A stretch of DNA of 64,000 nucleotides from contig NZ_AP028067.1 in NCBI RefSeq assembly GCF_030297155.1, positions 2,976,001 to 3,040,000 on the forward strand, given 5' to 3'. Made by a program: the position numbers and the translations under genes. This stretch comes from Vibrio sp. FE10. GTDB taxonomy: Bacteria; Pseudomonadota; Gammaproteobacteria; Enterobacterales; Vibrionaceae. A model generated the notes under the pieces. It was not told the DNA's origin. It searched no databases and saw only the letters and a list, made by a program, of their open reading frames with translations. Shown one piece after another: positions 10,701 through 18,807 of the stretch (the stretch's first letter is position 1; every line of letters begins with the position of its first letter).

Positions 10701-13700
10701 TTGAGGTTGCCACCCGTGGTTAGGGTTACGTCTTCTTGCACGGCGCCTTTATCATCACCCGGAACACTTGGGGTGATAACCGCCGCGTCGTCTGAGCCCG
10801 TGATGGTCACGGCAATCTCATGCGTGCTGCCATCCGCAGTTTCTACCGTGAACGTGCGAACAATTGGAGTCGAGTCGGCGTCCAGCGCTTGGACATCCGC
10901 GTGGTCATTGTTGAGTGTGTACGTCCACTCACCGTCCGCATCGATACTGAACGTGCCGTAGTTGTCATCTTGAACATCGGTCTGCGCGGTAAACACCGCT
11001 TCGTCTAAATCGGGATCGTCAACATTGAGGTTGCCGCCGGTCGTTAATGTCACGTCTTCTTGCACTGCGCCTTTATCATCACCCGGAACACTTGGGGTGA
11101 TAACCGCCGCGTCATCTGAGCCCGTGATGGTCACGGCAATCTCATGCGTGCTGCCATCTGCAGTCGCGACCGTGAACGTGCGAACAATTGGAGTCGAGTC
11201 GGCATCCAGCGCTTGGACATCCGCGTGGTCATTGTTGAGTGTGTACGTCCACTCACCGTCTGCATCGATACTGAAGGTGCCGTAGTTGCCATCTTGAACA
11301 TCGGTCTGCGCGGTAAACACCGCTTCGTCTAAATCTGGATCGTCAACATTGAGGTTGCCGCCGGTCGTTAGCGTCACGTCTTCTTGCACTGCGCCTTTAT
11401 CATCACCCGGAACACTTGGGGTGATAACCGCCGCGTCGTCTGAGCCCGTGATGGTCACGGCAATCTCATGCGTGCTGCCATCCGCAGTCGCGACCGTGAA
11501 CGTGCGAACAATTGGAGTCGAGTCGGCATCCAGCGCTTGGACATCCGCGTGGTCATTGTTGAGTGTGTACGTCCACTCACCGTCCGCATCGATACTGAAG
11601 GTGCCGTAGTTGTCATCTTGAACATCGGTCTGCGCGGTAAACACCGCTTCGTCTAAATCTGGATCGTCAACATTGAGGTTGCCGCTGGTCGTTAGCGTCA
11701 CGTCTTCTTGCACTGCGCCTTTATCATCACCCGGAACACTTGGGGTGATAACCGCCGCGTCGTCTGAGCCCGTGATGGTCACGGCAATCTCATGCGTGCT
11801 GCCATCCGCAGTTTCTACCGTGAACGTGCGAACAATTGGAGTCGAGTCGGCATCCAGCGCTTGGACATCCGCGTGGTCATTGTTGAGCGTGTACGTCCAC
11901 TCACCGTCTGCATCGATACTGAAGGTGCCGTAGTTGCCATCTTGAACATCGGTCTGCGCGGTAAACACCGCTTCGTCTAAATCTGGATCGTCAACATTGA
12001 GGTTGCCGCCGGTCGTTAGCGTCACGTCTTCTTGCACTGCGCCTTTATCATCACCCGGAACACTTGGGGTGATAACCGCCGCGTCGTCTGAGCCCGTGAT
12101 GGTCACGGCAATCTCATGCGTGCTGCCATCCGCAGTCGCGACCGTGAACGTGCGAACAATTGGAGTCGAGTCGGCATCCAGCGCTTGGACATCCGCGTGG
12201 TCATTGTTGAGTGTGTACGTCCACTCACCGTCTGCATCGATACTGAACGTGCCGTAGTTGTCATCTTGAACATCGGTCTGCGCGGTAAACACCGCTTCGT
12301 CTAAATCTGGATCGTCAACATTGAGGTTGCCGCTGGTCGTTAGCGTCACGTCTTCTTGCACTGCGCCTTTATCATCACCCGGAACACTTGGGGTGATAAC
12401 CGCCGCGTCGTCTGAGCCCGTGATGGTCACGGCAATCTCATGCGTGCTGCCATCCGCAGTTTCTACCGTGAACGTGCGAACAATTGGAGTCGAGTCGGCA
12501 TCCAGCGCTTGGACATCCGCGTGGTCATTGTTGAGCGTGTACGTCCACTCACCGTCTGCATCGATACTGAAGGTGCCGTAGTTGCCATCTTGAACATCGG
12601 TCTGCGCGGTAAACACCGCTTCGTCTAAATCTGGATCGTCAACATTGAGGTTGCCACCCGTGGTTAGGGTTACGTCCTCTTGCACTGCGCCTTTATCATC
12701 ACCCGGAACACTTGGGGTGATAACCGCCGCGTCGTCTGAGCCCGTGATGGTCACGGCAATCTCATGCGTGCTGCCATCTGCAGTCGCGACCGTGAACGTG
12801 CGAACAATTGGAGTCGAGTCGGCATCCAGCGCTTGGACATCCGCGTGGTCATTGTTGAGTGTGTACGTCCACTCACCGTCTGCATCGATACTGAACGTGC
12901 CGTAGTTATCATCTTGAACATCGGTCTGCGCGGTAAACACCGCTTCGTCTAAATCTGGATCGTCAACATTGAGGTTGCCGCTGGTCGTTAGCGTCACGTC
13001 TTCTTGCACTGCGCCTTTATCATCACCCGGAACACTTGGGGTGATAACCGCCGCGTCGTCTGAGCCCGTGATGGTCACGGCAATCTCATGCGTGCTGCCA
13101 TCCGCAGTTTCTACCGTGAACGTGCGAACAATTGGAGTCGAGTCGGCATCCAGCGCTTGGACATCCGCGTGGTCATTGTTGAGCGTGTACGTCCACTCAC
13201 CGTCTGCATCGATACTGAAGGTGCCGTAGTTGCCATCTTGAACATCGGTCTGCGCGGTAAACACCGCTTCGTCTAAATCTGGATCGTCAACATTGAGGTT
13301 GCCACCCGTGGTTAGGGTTACGTCCTCTTGCACTGCGCCTTTATCATCACCCGGAACACTTGGGGTGATAACCGCCGCGTCGTCTGAGCCCGTGATGGTC
13401 ACGGCAATCTCATGCGTGCTGCCATCTGCAGTCGCGACCGTGAACGTGCGAACAATTGGAGTCGAGTCGGCATCCAGCGCTTGGACATCCGCGTGGTCAT
13501 TGTTGAGCGTGTACGTCCACTCACCGTCTGCATCGATACTGAAGGTGCCGTAGTTGCCATCTTGAACATCGGTCTGCGCGGTAAACACCGCTTCGTCTAA
13601 ATCTGGATCGTCAACATTGAGGTTGCCACCCGTGGTTAGGGTTACGTCCTCTTGCACTGCGCCTTTATCATCACCCGGAACACTTGGGGTGATAACCGCC

Positions 13701-14440
13701 GCGTCGTCTGAGCCCGTGATGGTCACGGCAATCTCATGCGTGCTGCCATCTGCAGTCGCGACCGTGAACGTGCGAACAATTGGAGTCGAGTCGGCATCCA
13801 GCGCTTGGACATCCGCGTGGTCATTGTTGAGTGTGTACGTCCACTCACCGTCCGCATCGATACTGAACGTGCCGTAGTGGCCGTCTTGAACATCGGTCTG
13901 CGCGGTAAACACCGCTTCGTCTAAATCTGGATCGTCAACATTGAGGTTGCCACCGGTGGTTAGGGTTACATCTTCTTGTAAATCACCTTTATCACTTCCA
14001 GTGATAATAGCGGCTACTGACTCAGGAATAACATCAATCGTAGAATTCAAAACAGTGTTCAACGTGACTTGTTGAGCTTCAGTCAGCCCCTTGGTCTCAA
14101 AGAACGTTTTCGCTAAAACTTCCACCCCATCCCTTTCAATACTTCCAGAGGTTATCAAACTAGAGCCACTAACATCTCCAGCCGCGGTTGCAAATTCACT
14201 CCCCAATAAAGTAGGATCTAAGCCGTCTTCAAGAGCATTGAATAACGCAATAACATCAGGTGATATGTCAATATTTTCGTGTTGATCAACAAACGTAATT
14301 TCAGGTTCTTTATTACCGTCAAAGGTTTCGACAATAATTTCACCAGGAAATAACTGCTGTCCAGGTTCGACTACTTTAATTTTACCATCTAAACCAATAA
14401 CAACATGCGTTTCTACTGCTAACTTCATTCTGTCGACCAC
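4727..14440 (-). CDS. Giant RTX adhesin with VCBS repeats, two vWA domains and a LapG-type cleavage site
   Basis: This is a 3237-residue secreted biofilm-type adhesin. N-terminus: a retention-module-like segment (about 1-140) containing TAAG at residues 85-88, the motif cut by LapG-type proteases. Residues about 148-1646 are 14 tandem VCBS repeats of 108 aa. Then follow a cadherin-like domain (about 1650-1760), an unrecognised domain (about 1765-1960), a vWA domain with MIDAS motif DASDSM at D2220, a second cadherin-like domain (about 2565-2680), a second vWA domain with DVSSSM at D2700, RTX calcium nonapeptides GGxGxD (about 3080-3137) and a type I secretion tail. The GTG start at 14440 is chosen because AAGGGG (14449-14454) lies 8 bases upstream; an ATG four codons later (14428) is less well placed. 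The channel partner is encoded divergently. Export would be by type I secretion. Confidence 0.93.
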   Translation of the reverse strand: MVDRMKLAVETHVVIGLDGKIKVVEPGQQLFPGEIIVETFDGNKEPEITFVDQHENIDISPDVIALFNALEDGLDPTLLGSEFATAAGDVSGSSLITSGSIERDGVEVLAKTFFETKGLTEAQQVTLNTVLNSTIDVIPESVAAIITGSDKGDLQEDVTLTTGGNLNVDDPDLDEAVFTAQTDVQDGHYGTFSIDADGEWTYTLNNDHADVQALDADSTPIVRTFTVATADGSTHEIAVTITGSDDAAVITPSVPGDDKGAVQEDVTLTTGGNLNVDDPDLDEAVFTAQTDVQDGNYGTFSIDADGEWTYTLNNDHADVQALDADSTPIVRTFTVATADGSTHEIAVTITGSDDAAVITPSVPGDDKGAVQEDVTLTTGGNLNVDDPDLDEAVFTAQTDVQDGNYGTFSIDADGEWTYTLNNDHADVQALDADSTPIVRTFTVETADGSTHEIAVTITGSDDAAVITPSVPGDDKGAVQEDVTLTTSGNLNVDDPDLDEAVFTAQTDVQDDNYGTFSIDADGEWTYTLNNDHADVQALDADSTPIVRTFTVATADGSTHEIAVTITGSDDAAVITPSVPGDDKGAVQEDVTLTTGGNLNVDDPDLDEAVFTAQTDVQDGNYGTFSIDADGEWTYTLNNDHADVQALDADSTPIVRTFTVETADGSTHEIAVTITGSDDAAVITPSVPGDDKGAVQEDVTLTTSGNLNVDDPDLDEAVFTAQTDVQDDNYGTFSIDADGEWTYTLNNDHADVQALDADSTPIVRTFTVATADGSTHEIAVTITGSDDAAVITPSVPGDDKGAVQEDVTLTTGGNLNVDDPDLDEAVFTAQTDVQDGNYGTFSIDADGEWTYTLNNDHADVQALDADSTPIVRTFTVETADGSTHEIAVTITGSDDAAVITPSVPGDDKGAVQEDVTLTTSGNLNVDDPDLDEAVFTAQTDVQDDNYGTFSIDADGEWTYTLNNDHADVQALDADSTPIVRTFTVATADGSTHEIAVTITGSDDAAVITPSVPGDDKGAVQEDVTLTTGGNLNVDDPDLDEAVFTAQTDVQDGNYGTFSIDADGEWTYTLNNDHADVQALDADSTPIVRTFTVATADGSTHEIAVTITGSDDAAVITPSVPGDDKGAVQEDVTLTTGGNLNVDDPDLDEAVFTAQTDVQDDNYGTFSIDADGEWTYTLNNDHADVQALDADSTPIVRTFTVETADGSTHEIAVTITGSDDAAVITPSVPGDDKGAVQEDVTLTTGGNLNVDDPDLDEAVFTAQTDVQDDNYGTFSIDADGEWTYTLNNDHADVQALDADSTPIVRTFTVATADGSTHEIAVTITGSDDAAVITPSVPGDDKGAVQEDVTLTTGGNLNVDDPDLDEAVFTAQTDVQDDNYGTFSIDADGEWTYTLNNDHADVQALDADSTPIVRTFTVETADGSTHEIAVTITGSDDAAVITPSVPGDDKGAVQEDVTLTTGGNLNVDDPDLDEAVFTAQTDVQDDNYGTFSIDADGEWTYTLNNDHADVQALDADSTPIVRTFTVATADGSTHEIAVTITGSDDAAVITPSVPGDDKGAVQEDVTLTTGGNLNVDDPDLDEAVFTAQTDVQDDNYGTFSIDADGEWTYTLNNDHADVQALDTDSTPIVRTFTVETADGSTHEIAVTITGSDDKPEFVSGNNDSHGLNSLGLVDDDVYSFSVLENSPGQAVGQVGAFDIDSASQLTYSLNNHTDLFQIDAVSGEISLKSGVSLNYEDNESYSVDVLVADESGETDTAQVHIKVGDVNEGPTALDDKGITTETKTLDSSNWITSNDIKVDVYVIDSVTGEKVADATLADYTGDGDNKYGVHSDLDNPSDRVQSGQIGYDDATQKSEAMSFTFANNQLANHAQVEVKNLWTDTNNGSWEPGIEQGVWKAYFEGELIATGIFEGNRGGSQLVSIDASGRYFDTIELSAIGYKDGVIDPKGSEYFVTEVSADLTSFDSNYHTHGTGLLTLDVLTNDSDPENDELTIVDYPQADYITLQNGQFVFDAEKYLDSLPLTEQSLSAGEVKTVEFEYTIQDEDGLQDTASVTVTIIGESISLDNESVTLEESDLGANQTVFVEGELDADLGSAEDAEYRFDSTQDLSGLTSNGLVVQFELSQDQTEFSAFTEVNGHRVDVLSAKIDQVTGEYQVSQHAALDHLEQGNDSLMLDLNISLDVGHQVEQAQLNIEVVDVVPEAGVHQHTIKDVQPQSNSVVIALDASDSMKDTVLDSNGVQTTRWDLAQTSIKSMFEKYHELGDVKFQIATHSGSPSGKISSWIESEQDITDFFATVSPSGWTPYYEAIEQVEDIVSADSFSSQVAGSNTQLYFISDGQPSDFSGWTRQDFYSSQARTSLMDDLDPTHFSSQSHYDDLLAGRVAPTDAEEKLILELAMENGVSANGHTFNNIWALGIGDSASLNYLKPVATSSGSALVVDESNVENVLVTTVPGEVQSDVFSQVGGEIQWVNSIEIKGENYQFDKQTGTVSKTGVNGISSQVSEHSLLEVETNFGQLTINFENGWYDYKANNVDGDQSESFAFKVIDADGDIATNDITINIKDGAPEFISPNDEDQIRGSDGHGLATTDTISFDVAEHESGILVGKVAAFDPDNDTITYTLKGDDSDKFRIDSNTGDIWLKDSDALDFDLSSAHELIVEASDGSDLDQTTVTLNVVENRAPENTAVVGFAEVEEKPINKITVVFDVSSSMTRTFDGTNTYRDNDLPDEVLASRTESRAYKAAEALHEMVEDLIQQGGASNSYIRLVKFAGETEEQSWFELGDVLEMTRPPELDGREPTDITYLTDVNKYVNEWCWIDNRGMNTDYNDALEAVMEPSDSSNSFPWQDGLNAQGELDWDLLLKEQPIESHDSIFFMSDGAPNPRDGAVVADDLSDRWEQYVQDNQASVYGIGIATRGDENVADAMNGITDTVVYVDSGESLGQLLKHYTPEPIAGELLSGSFDPDGDTLQVSTQANDFRLMNTEFMGFDTPPDVTSSVASENGVLSVTTEFGVLEVYSNGSYNFTQDENFNLSNGQQINMNFAFEVTDGKGQNSDNVFSLVLTEKGSTPVIQDSVTLSGDELGNTILGSESIDILLGQQGSDTLHGNQGDDFLLGGEGDDVLIGGLGNDILTGGEGKDTFVFEQGSVDGLSRDTITDFTFGHDNIDLTDLLDLTGDDVADMEVLLEHVTASLSADSNIELAIESESGQSVTVGMTNLDLSGFDMSAMSTSNEIVEQLFQQQTFT
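9503..13999 (-). repeat. Fourteen tandem 324-bp VCBS repeats
   Basis: Fourteen in-frame copies of a 108-aa unit, nearly identical in DNA, fill this span; the N-terminal copy is 13 residues short at its start. Variation is limited to a few sites (DGN/DDN/DGH, ATADG/ETADG, TTGG/TTSG). Copies 3-8 alternate in these variants, giving a 648-bp higher-order period repeated three times. This indicates recent amplification of a two-repeat block. Confidence 0.97.
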
Positions 14441-14794
14441 TGCTCGTACCCCTTAGAAATCATCGATTAGATTCATCAATCAAACCCAACACAACAAGCT
14501 CATTTATTGACAATAAAAATAACTGGGTAATTTATCATCAAACAGCCCTTATAAAACACGCACTTTTATAGGCCTAAATTTTCATGTTTTAAATTTGTTT
14601 TATTTTTATTCAAACAATAATATTTTATTAAGACATTAACAATCGAAGAAGTGACATATATTTTTCGATTAAAAATAAGTTTGTCAGTTGAAATAGCCTA
14701 AAAAATGAATGCCCCCCCTTAAGCATGGTCATTCAACCTAAATCAATAAAAACAAATAATGATTTAAATATTATTAACAAATTGGAGAATTTCT
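14441..14794. promoter_or_regulatory. AT-rich divergent promoter region of the adhesin locus
   Basis: This 354-base gap separates the divergent adhesin and TolC-family genes and must hold both promoters. It is strongly AT-rich with many A and T runs, which suggests silencing by H-NS-like proteins (inference). I could not assign a reliable -10/-35 pair or a named operator. A run of eight C residues lies at about 14712-14719. Confidence 0.5.
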
Positions 14795-16108
14795 TTGAAG
14801 CTAATTTACTGTAGCTTACTGTGCTGTGGGCTTTTATTACCACTACCTTCTTGGGCACAATCGTTAGAGCAAGCGATATCGCAAACCTTTGCTACAAATC
14901 CAGAAATAAAAAGTGCGTTTAATGAATATATAAGCAAACGCTATTTAATTGATGCCTCTACAGGAGCCTATAAACCAAGCTTAGATTTAGATGCAGGGAT
15001 AGGATATGAAGCAATTAATCCGGCTTCCGGAATCGCTCGCGGATCAACTGAAATGACACGTAGAGAAGCAGCTCTTACGCTAAATCAGTTGATATGGGAT
15101 GGTTCAAAAACTCTGAATGATATTGATCGTGTCTCCGCAGATGCCGAATCAATTCGACTACAGCTATTATCGAATGCACAAAATACAGCACTCGACGTAG
15201 TAAGAATTTATATTGAGACTATTGAAGGCTTTGAGATTCTCGCTCTATCGGAAAGTAATCTTGCGACACACGAAAAGATATACATCGACATAAAAAAGCG
15301 TACTGATTCAGGTATCAGTTCAACTGCCGATCTTACTCAAATAGAAGCACGTCTAGCAAAAGCTCACAGTAATTTAATCGCAGCTGAAAACAACTTGATT
15401 GACTCAAAAACTACTTTCATTCGCCTTGTTGGCGAAGCGCCTCAGTCACTTGTTTTTCCTCGAGCCGATAAAAACTTTATCCCATTAACGTTAGAGCTAG
15501 CTCAAGAGCAAGCCTATGAATCTCATCCTGTTATTAAAATATCACAAGTGGATGTTGAGTCTGCGAAATTTCAATATAAACAAAGCCAGTCGAACTACTT
15601 TCCAACCCTTTCATTTGAAGCTAAACAGAGCTGGAAGGAGGATGCTGGAGGAATAAAAGGTAGTAGCGATGAAACAACAGCGATGATACGACTTAATTAT
15701 AATCTTTATAATGGAGGTCGAGATTCAGCTAAGAGTTCAGAAATGGCTTACCAATTAAACAAAGCCAAAGATTTACGGGAGAGAGCATATCGCGCAGTTA
15801 AAGAAGAGCTAGAACTGTCTTGGAGCGCTTTAGAAATGACATCTCAACAAAAGGTGTTCCTAGCAGATCATGTGGACTCAGCTTCCGAAACCGTCATTGC
15901 TTACGAAAAACAATACTTAATAGGCAAACGTACTTTGCTCGATCTTTTGAATACTGAAAATGAACTTTTCGAGTCACGAAAAGGTTACGTAGAAGCCAAA
16001 TATTCCGAACAATACGCAAAATATAGAGTCCTTACCTCCACAGGCAACCTATTGAATGCATTGAGAGTTAACTTACCCAAAGAGTGGACAGATAAGGTGG
16101 ATTACTAA
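14795..16108 (+). CDS. TolC-family outer membrane channel of type I secretion (AggA/LapE-like)
   Basis: This 437-aa protein has a signal peptide (ending near PSWAQS) and two outer membrane efflux protein repeats, the TolC fold. It would form the outer membrane and periplasmic tunnel for a type I secretion system. Divergent orientation next to the RTX adhesin makes the adhesin its likely cargo. The start is a TTG at 14795, with GGAG at 14784-14787 seven bases before it; no ATG fits the signal peptide better. The stop overlaps the next start as TAATG, so the OmpA-like gene is coupled. From memory, Shewanella has a similar aggA plus OmpA-domain gene pair beside the adhesin BpfA, together with an ABC transporter and adaptor. 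Those two partners are absent here. Confidence 0.88.
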   Translation: MKLIYCSLLCCGLLLPLPSWAQSLEQAISQTFATNPEIKSAFNEYISKRYLIDASTGAYKPSLDLDAGIGYEAINPASGIARGSTEMTRREAALTLNQLIWDGSKTLNDIDRVSADAESIRLQLLSNAQNTALDVVRIYIETIEGFEILALSESNLATHEKIYIDIKKRTDSGISSTADLTQIEARLAKAHSNLIAAENNLIDSKTTFIRLVGEAPQSLVFPRADKNFIPLTLELAQEQAYESHPVIKISQVDVESAKFQYKQSQSNYFPTLSFEAKQSWKEDAGGIKGSSDETTAMIRLNYNLYNGGRDSAKSSEMAYQLNKAKDLRERAYRAVKEELELSWSALEMTSQQKVFLADHVDSASETVIAYEKQYLIGKRTLLDLLNTENELFESRKGYVEAKYSEQYAKYRVLTSTGNLLNALRVNLPKEWTDKVDY

Positions 16109-16719
16109 TGTACAAACAAACCATTTTTTGGTCTTTTCTATTTTTTACTTTTAACATTCAAGCAAGTGATGAGATTAGTTACATCCCAACCCCTAGTGTA
16201 AGTCAAGTTGCAGACCAGTTTGACCAAGATAGTGATGGGGTCATAAATGAAAGAGACCTTTGTCCAGATACCCCTCAATTTGCTGAGATAGACAATGATG
16301 GATGTGGCAGCCTTGTTGAGACAGAGGATTCATATGTTATTCGAATCTTATTCAATAATGACTCCGATACAATAAATTCAATTTATGATCAGCAAATCGA
16401 AGGTATGGTTAACTTTTTAAAGCAGTATCCGAATACCGCAATTGAGATTCAAGGTTACGCCAGCAACGTCGGAAACCACCAATACAACATGACTCTATCA
16501 ACACGTAGAGCTAAACAAGTTCGTAACAAAATAATAAATTTAGGTATAAAAGAAAGTCGAATAAGGATTATAGGCTTCGGTGATACTCAACTAAGTTCAC
16601 CAGGTATTGATGAAATTAGCCATGCTCTAAATAGAAAGGTTACAGCCACAGTCGTAGGGTATAAAGGTGAAGTAAAAGAAGAGTGGAATATATTTACAAC
16701 TCTTCCCAAAGCACATTAA
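16108..16719 (+). CDS. OmpA-family outer membrane protein beside the adhesin channel
   Basis: This is a 203-aa exported protein. A signal peptide (to about QAS) is followed by a short calcium-binding thrombospondin type-3-like segment, DQDSDGVINERDLCPDTP, and a C-terminal OmpA peptidoglycan-binding domain. The NxxLSxxRAxxV motif appears as NMTLSTRRAKQV. The usual aspartate of the HTD segment is replaced (GYASNVGN), so peptidoglycan binding may be altered. It is co-translated with the TolC-type gene (one-base overlap). In related adhesin clusters such a protein accompanies the secretion channel; its exact role is not established. Confidence 0.85.
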   Translation: MYKQTIFWSFLFFTFNIQASDEISYIPTPSVSQVADQFDQDSDGVINERDLCPDTPQFAEIDNDGCGSLVETEDSYVIRILFNNDSDTINSIYDQQIEGMVNFLKQYPNTAIEIQGYASNVGNHQYNMTLSTRRAKQVRNKIINLGIKESRIRIIGFGDTQLSSPGIDEISHALNRKVTATVVGYKGEVKEEWNIFTTLPKAH

Positions 16720-16726
16720 TTCAATA

Positions 16727-16751
16727 AGATGGAATGTTCTGCATTCCATCT
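16727..16751 (+). terminator. Hairpin after the tolC-ompA pair
   Basis: A perfect 10-bp stem AGATGGAATG/CATTCCATCT with a 5-base loop starts seven bases after the OmpA-like stop. The following sequence, TGTTGTCTC, is only moderately T-rich, so it may be a weak terminator or an mRNA-protecting hairpin. Confidence 0.55.
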
Positions 16752-17081
16752 GTTGTCTCAATATTGAGAAATTAACGAAATAAACATTAAAATATTGGTA
16801 ATCAATATATTTATTACAATCAACAAAACAACACAGACATATTAATTTTATTAACTATGAATTATAAACAGTCACTTTTATCACTACCTTATCATTAGTA
16901 AAAAACAATATGAAACTAACAGTACATACAAGCAACCTCATTGCTACCTGTAAAATTTAACAATATAAACGGAAATGTACATGTACTCCCTAAACTACAT
17001 TTAGGTTAATTAAAATATAGTTCCACGCTTGCATTAAATTTACACCAAAGCCAAAGAAAAACATTATACGGCGATCAAAAC
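16752..17081. promoter_or_regulatory. AT-rich leader of the SgrR-like gene
   Basis: This is a 330-base, very AT-rich stretch without a credible gene. It should carry the promoter of the SgrR-like gene. I see no defined operator. Confidence 0.4.
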
Positions 17082-18740
17082 ATGACTGAGACATGCCTTC
17101 GTAGGCTAAACCAATTATTGAGCCACTATGAGCATTCAATACTTTATGATGTAAACTTAGACGATCTAGAAAATGTCTTTGCCACCTCTCGACGTAACAC
17201 TTCAAATATTCTAAAAATCTTAGGAGATTGCAATTGGATTTTATGGAAACCAGGTATAGGGAGAGGAAAAAATAGCACAATACAAATAACTGTGTCGATG
17301 TACCAAGCTATCTATCAAACTCTTAGTCGTGAACTCGTATCAAGTAACTTTGATGCCATTGCTAAAATCTTGTGTACCCATCAAGAAATAGCGGCCAATG
17401 CTCTGAACCATGCGATGCTAGAGGCCAATAGGAACAAAGAAAAGTCGCATTCTCTAGTGATATCCCAATACCCTTGGGTTGATGAACTAAACCCCACTTT
17501 AACTTACCGATTTTCAGAGCTGCAAGTAACTCGTAGCCTTTACGACACCTTACTTATAGTGAATAAGCAGGGAAAATTAGAGGCACAACTAGCATATGAT
17601 TACAAAGTCGAAGGAAAACATATTTACCTCTGGATCCGACCAGAGGTGACTTGCCATGATGGCCTCCCTCTAACTATAAATGATGTAATCTATAGCCTAA
17701 AAGTACTCAAAAACACTCGAGGCCCAGTTAACCTCTTATTCCAGCAAGTTGAAGATATCTATTTTTCAGAATCTGAAGGAGCTGTTTGCATGCTGTTAGA
17801 AAGTGAGAACCCTCTTTTTTTGTACTGTCTCGCTATAGCTAATGCTTCGATCATTACCAGCCGCAATATTTCCTTTTCTAAGAAGAAAGCTATACCAATA
17901 GGTACTGGTCCATTTTCACTATCTTGTTGGGATCAAGACAAAATAATACTAAGAAAAAACCCGCATTATTTTTCTAAAAGCGCTTTACTTCAAGAAATCA
18001 CACTCTCACATCAAGAAAGCAAAATTGAGCACCTTGTACGTTACAATCACCCAGATCTCGAAACGGAAAATCACCTAATTCAAGCCTTTTCGTACGTGGC
18101 ATACAACATGCGTAATAATAGTGATATATCCCCCAGCATCATCCAAAACCTTTTTAAGTACCTAAAATCAATTCGGAATCAATATAGCGTAAGCGAAAAT
18201 TTACATCCTATGACACTAAATGAATCTTCGTCATGCTCTATAAATCCGATTTCGACACCTATTTTGAATGGAAATTTAGTGTTCGCGCATCCTAAATGGA
18301 CAATCAAGTACCTTGAAAATATTTCTAACTGGATAATTCAAAAGATATCCGAAACAGGTATATCGGTAGAAGTCGTTATCTTATCTAATGCTAGCGCACC
18401 AGAAATGATTCGGGACAAAGCAGACCTTCTTTTTGTGGAAGAAGTTGTTGAACAGCCTTTGGAGTATGGTCTTTATGAGTGGATGTTAACTAGTACTGCG
18501 ATTCGATTTATCTACCCTTACGAACAGCTTTTAACACATGCATCAAATCTACATCAGCGGTTAGTTGCTAAAGAGCAGCAGCAACAGCTGATCAAGATGT
18601 TTGATCAACTATGTACTGAAGATGTTTTGCTTCCACTTTTTTGGGGAAAAGAAGAGGTTGTCCAAGCGAAACAAGTCAATGGGCTTTATATCGATAAGTC
18701 AGGGTACAGTGATTTTTATAAACTTTGGATAAAAAGTTAA
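17082..18740 (+). CDS. SgrR-like transcriptional regulator with solute-binding domain
   Basis: This 552-aa protein has the same build and length as E. coli SgrR. An N-terminal winged-helix domain (about 1-70; TSRRNTSNILKILGDCNWILW followed by GIGRGKNS) is fused to an extracellular-solute-binding family 5 domain (from about residue 130), which lacks a signal peptide. Such proteins sense a small molecule through the binding domain and act on transcription; SgrR responds to sugar-phosphate stress and drives the small RNA SgrS. No sgrS-like RNA or sugar transporter is seen here. It sits immediately beyond the tolC-ompA pair, on the same strand but after a hairpin and an AT-rich gap, so it may be a local regulator of the adhesin genes (inference). 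Base use is AT-rich like its left neighbours, which suggests it travels with them. Confidence 0.85.
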   Translation: MTETCLRRLNQLLSHYEHSILYDVNLDDLENVFATSRRNTSNILKILGDCNWILWKPGIGRGKNSTIQITVSMYQAIYQTLSRELVSSNFDAIAKILCTHQEIAANALNHAMLEANRNKEKSHSLVISQYPWVDELNPTLTYRFSELQVTRSLYDTLLIVNKQGKLEAQLAYDYKVEGKHIYLWIRPEVTCHDGLPLTINDVIYSLKVLKNTRGPVNLLFQQVEDIYFSESEGAVCMLLESENPLFLYCLAIANASIITSRNISFSKKKAIPIGTGPFSLSCWDQDKIILRKNPHYFSKSALLQEITLSHQESKIEHLVRYNHPDLETENHLIQAFSYVAYNMRNNSDISPSIIQNLFKYLKSIRNQYSVSENLHPMTLNESSSCSINPISTPILNGNLVFAHPKWTIKYLENISNWIIQKISETGISVEVVILSNASAPEMIRDKADLLFVEEVVEQPLEYGLYEWMLTSTAIRFIYPYEQLLTHASNLHQRLVAKEQQQQLIKMFDQLCTEDVLLPLFWGKEEVVQAKQVNGLYIDKSGYSDFYKLWIKS

Positions 18741-18755
18741 CCAATAATACACTCA

Positions 18756-18807
18756 GTCGTCAACCTAGACTTAGGTTGACGACGTTACGCTTCGAGTTTG
18801 CTCGAAG
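18756..18807. terminator. Two consecutive hairpins between convergent genes
   Basis: A 12-bp perfect stem GTCGTCAACCTA/TAGGTTGACGAC (18756-18783) is followed by a 7-bp stem CTTCGAG/CTCGAAG (18790-18807). Neither has a clear T-tract. They separate the SgrR-like gene from syd and may act in both directions. Confidence 0.5.

Noticed and set aside
9465..13924. Many plus-strand frames of 62 and 86 codons repeated every 324 bases
   Set aside because: They are antisense shadows of the VCBS repeats and recur only because the repeat does; no start signals or independent conservation.
9503..13999. CRISPR-like array
   Set aside because: The repeat is a coding 324-bp tandem unit without spacers.
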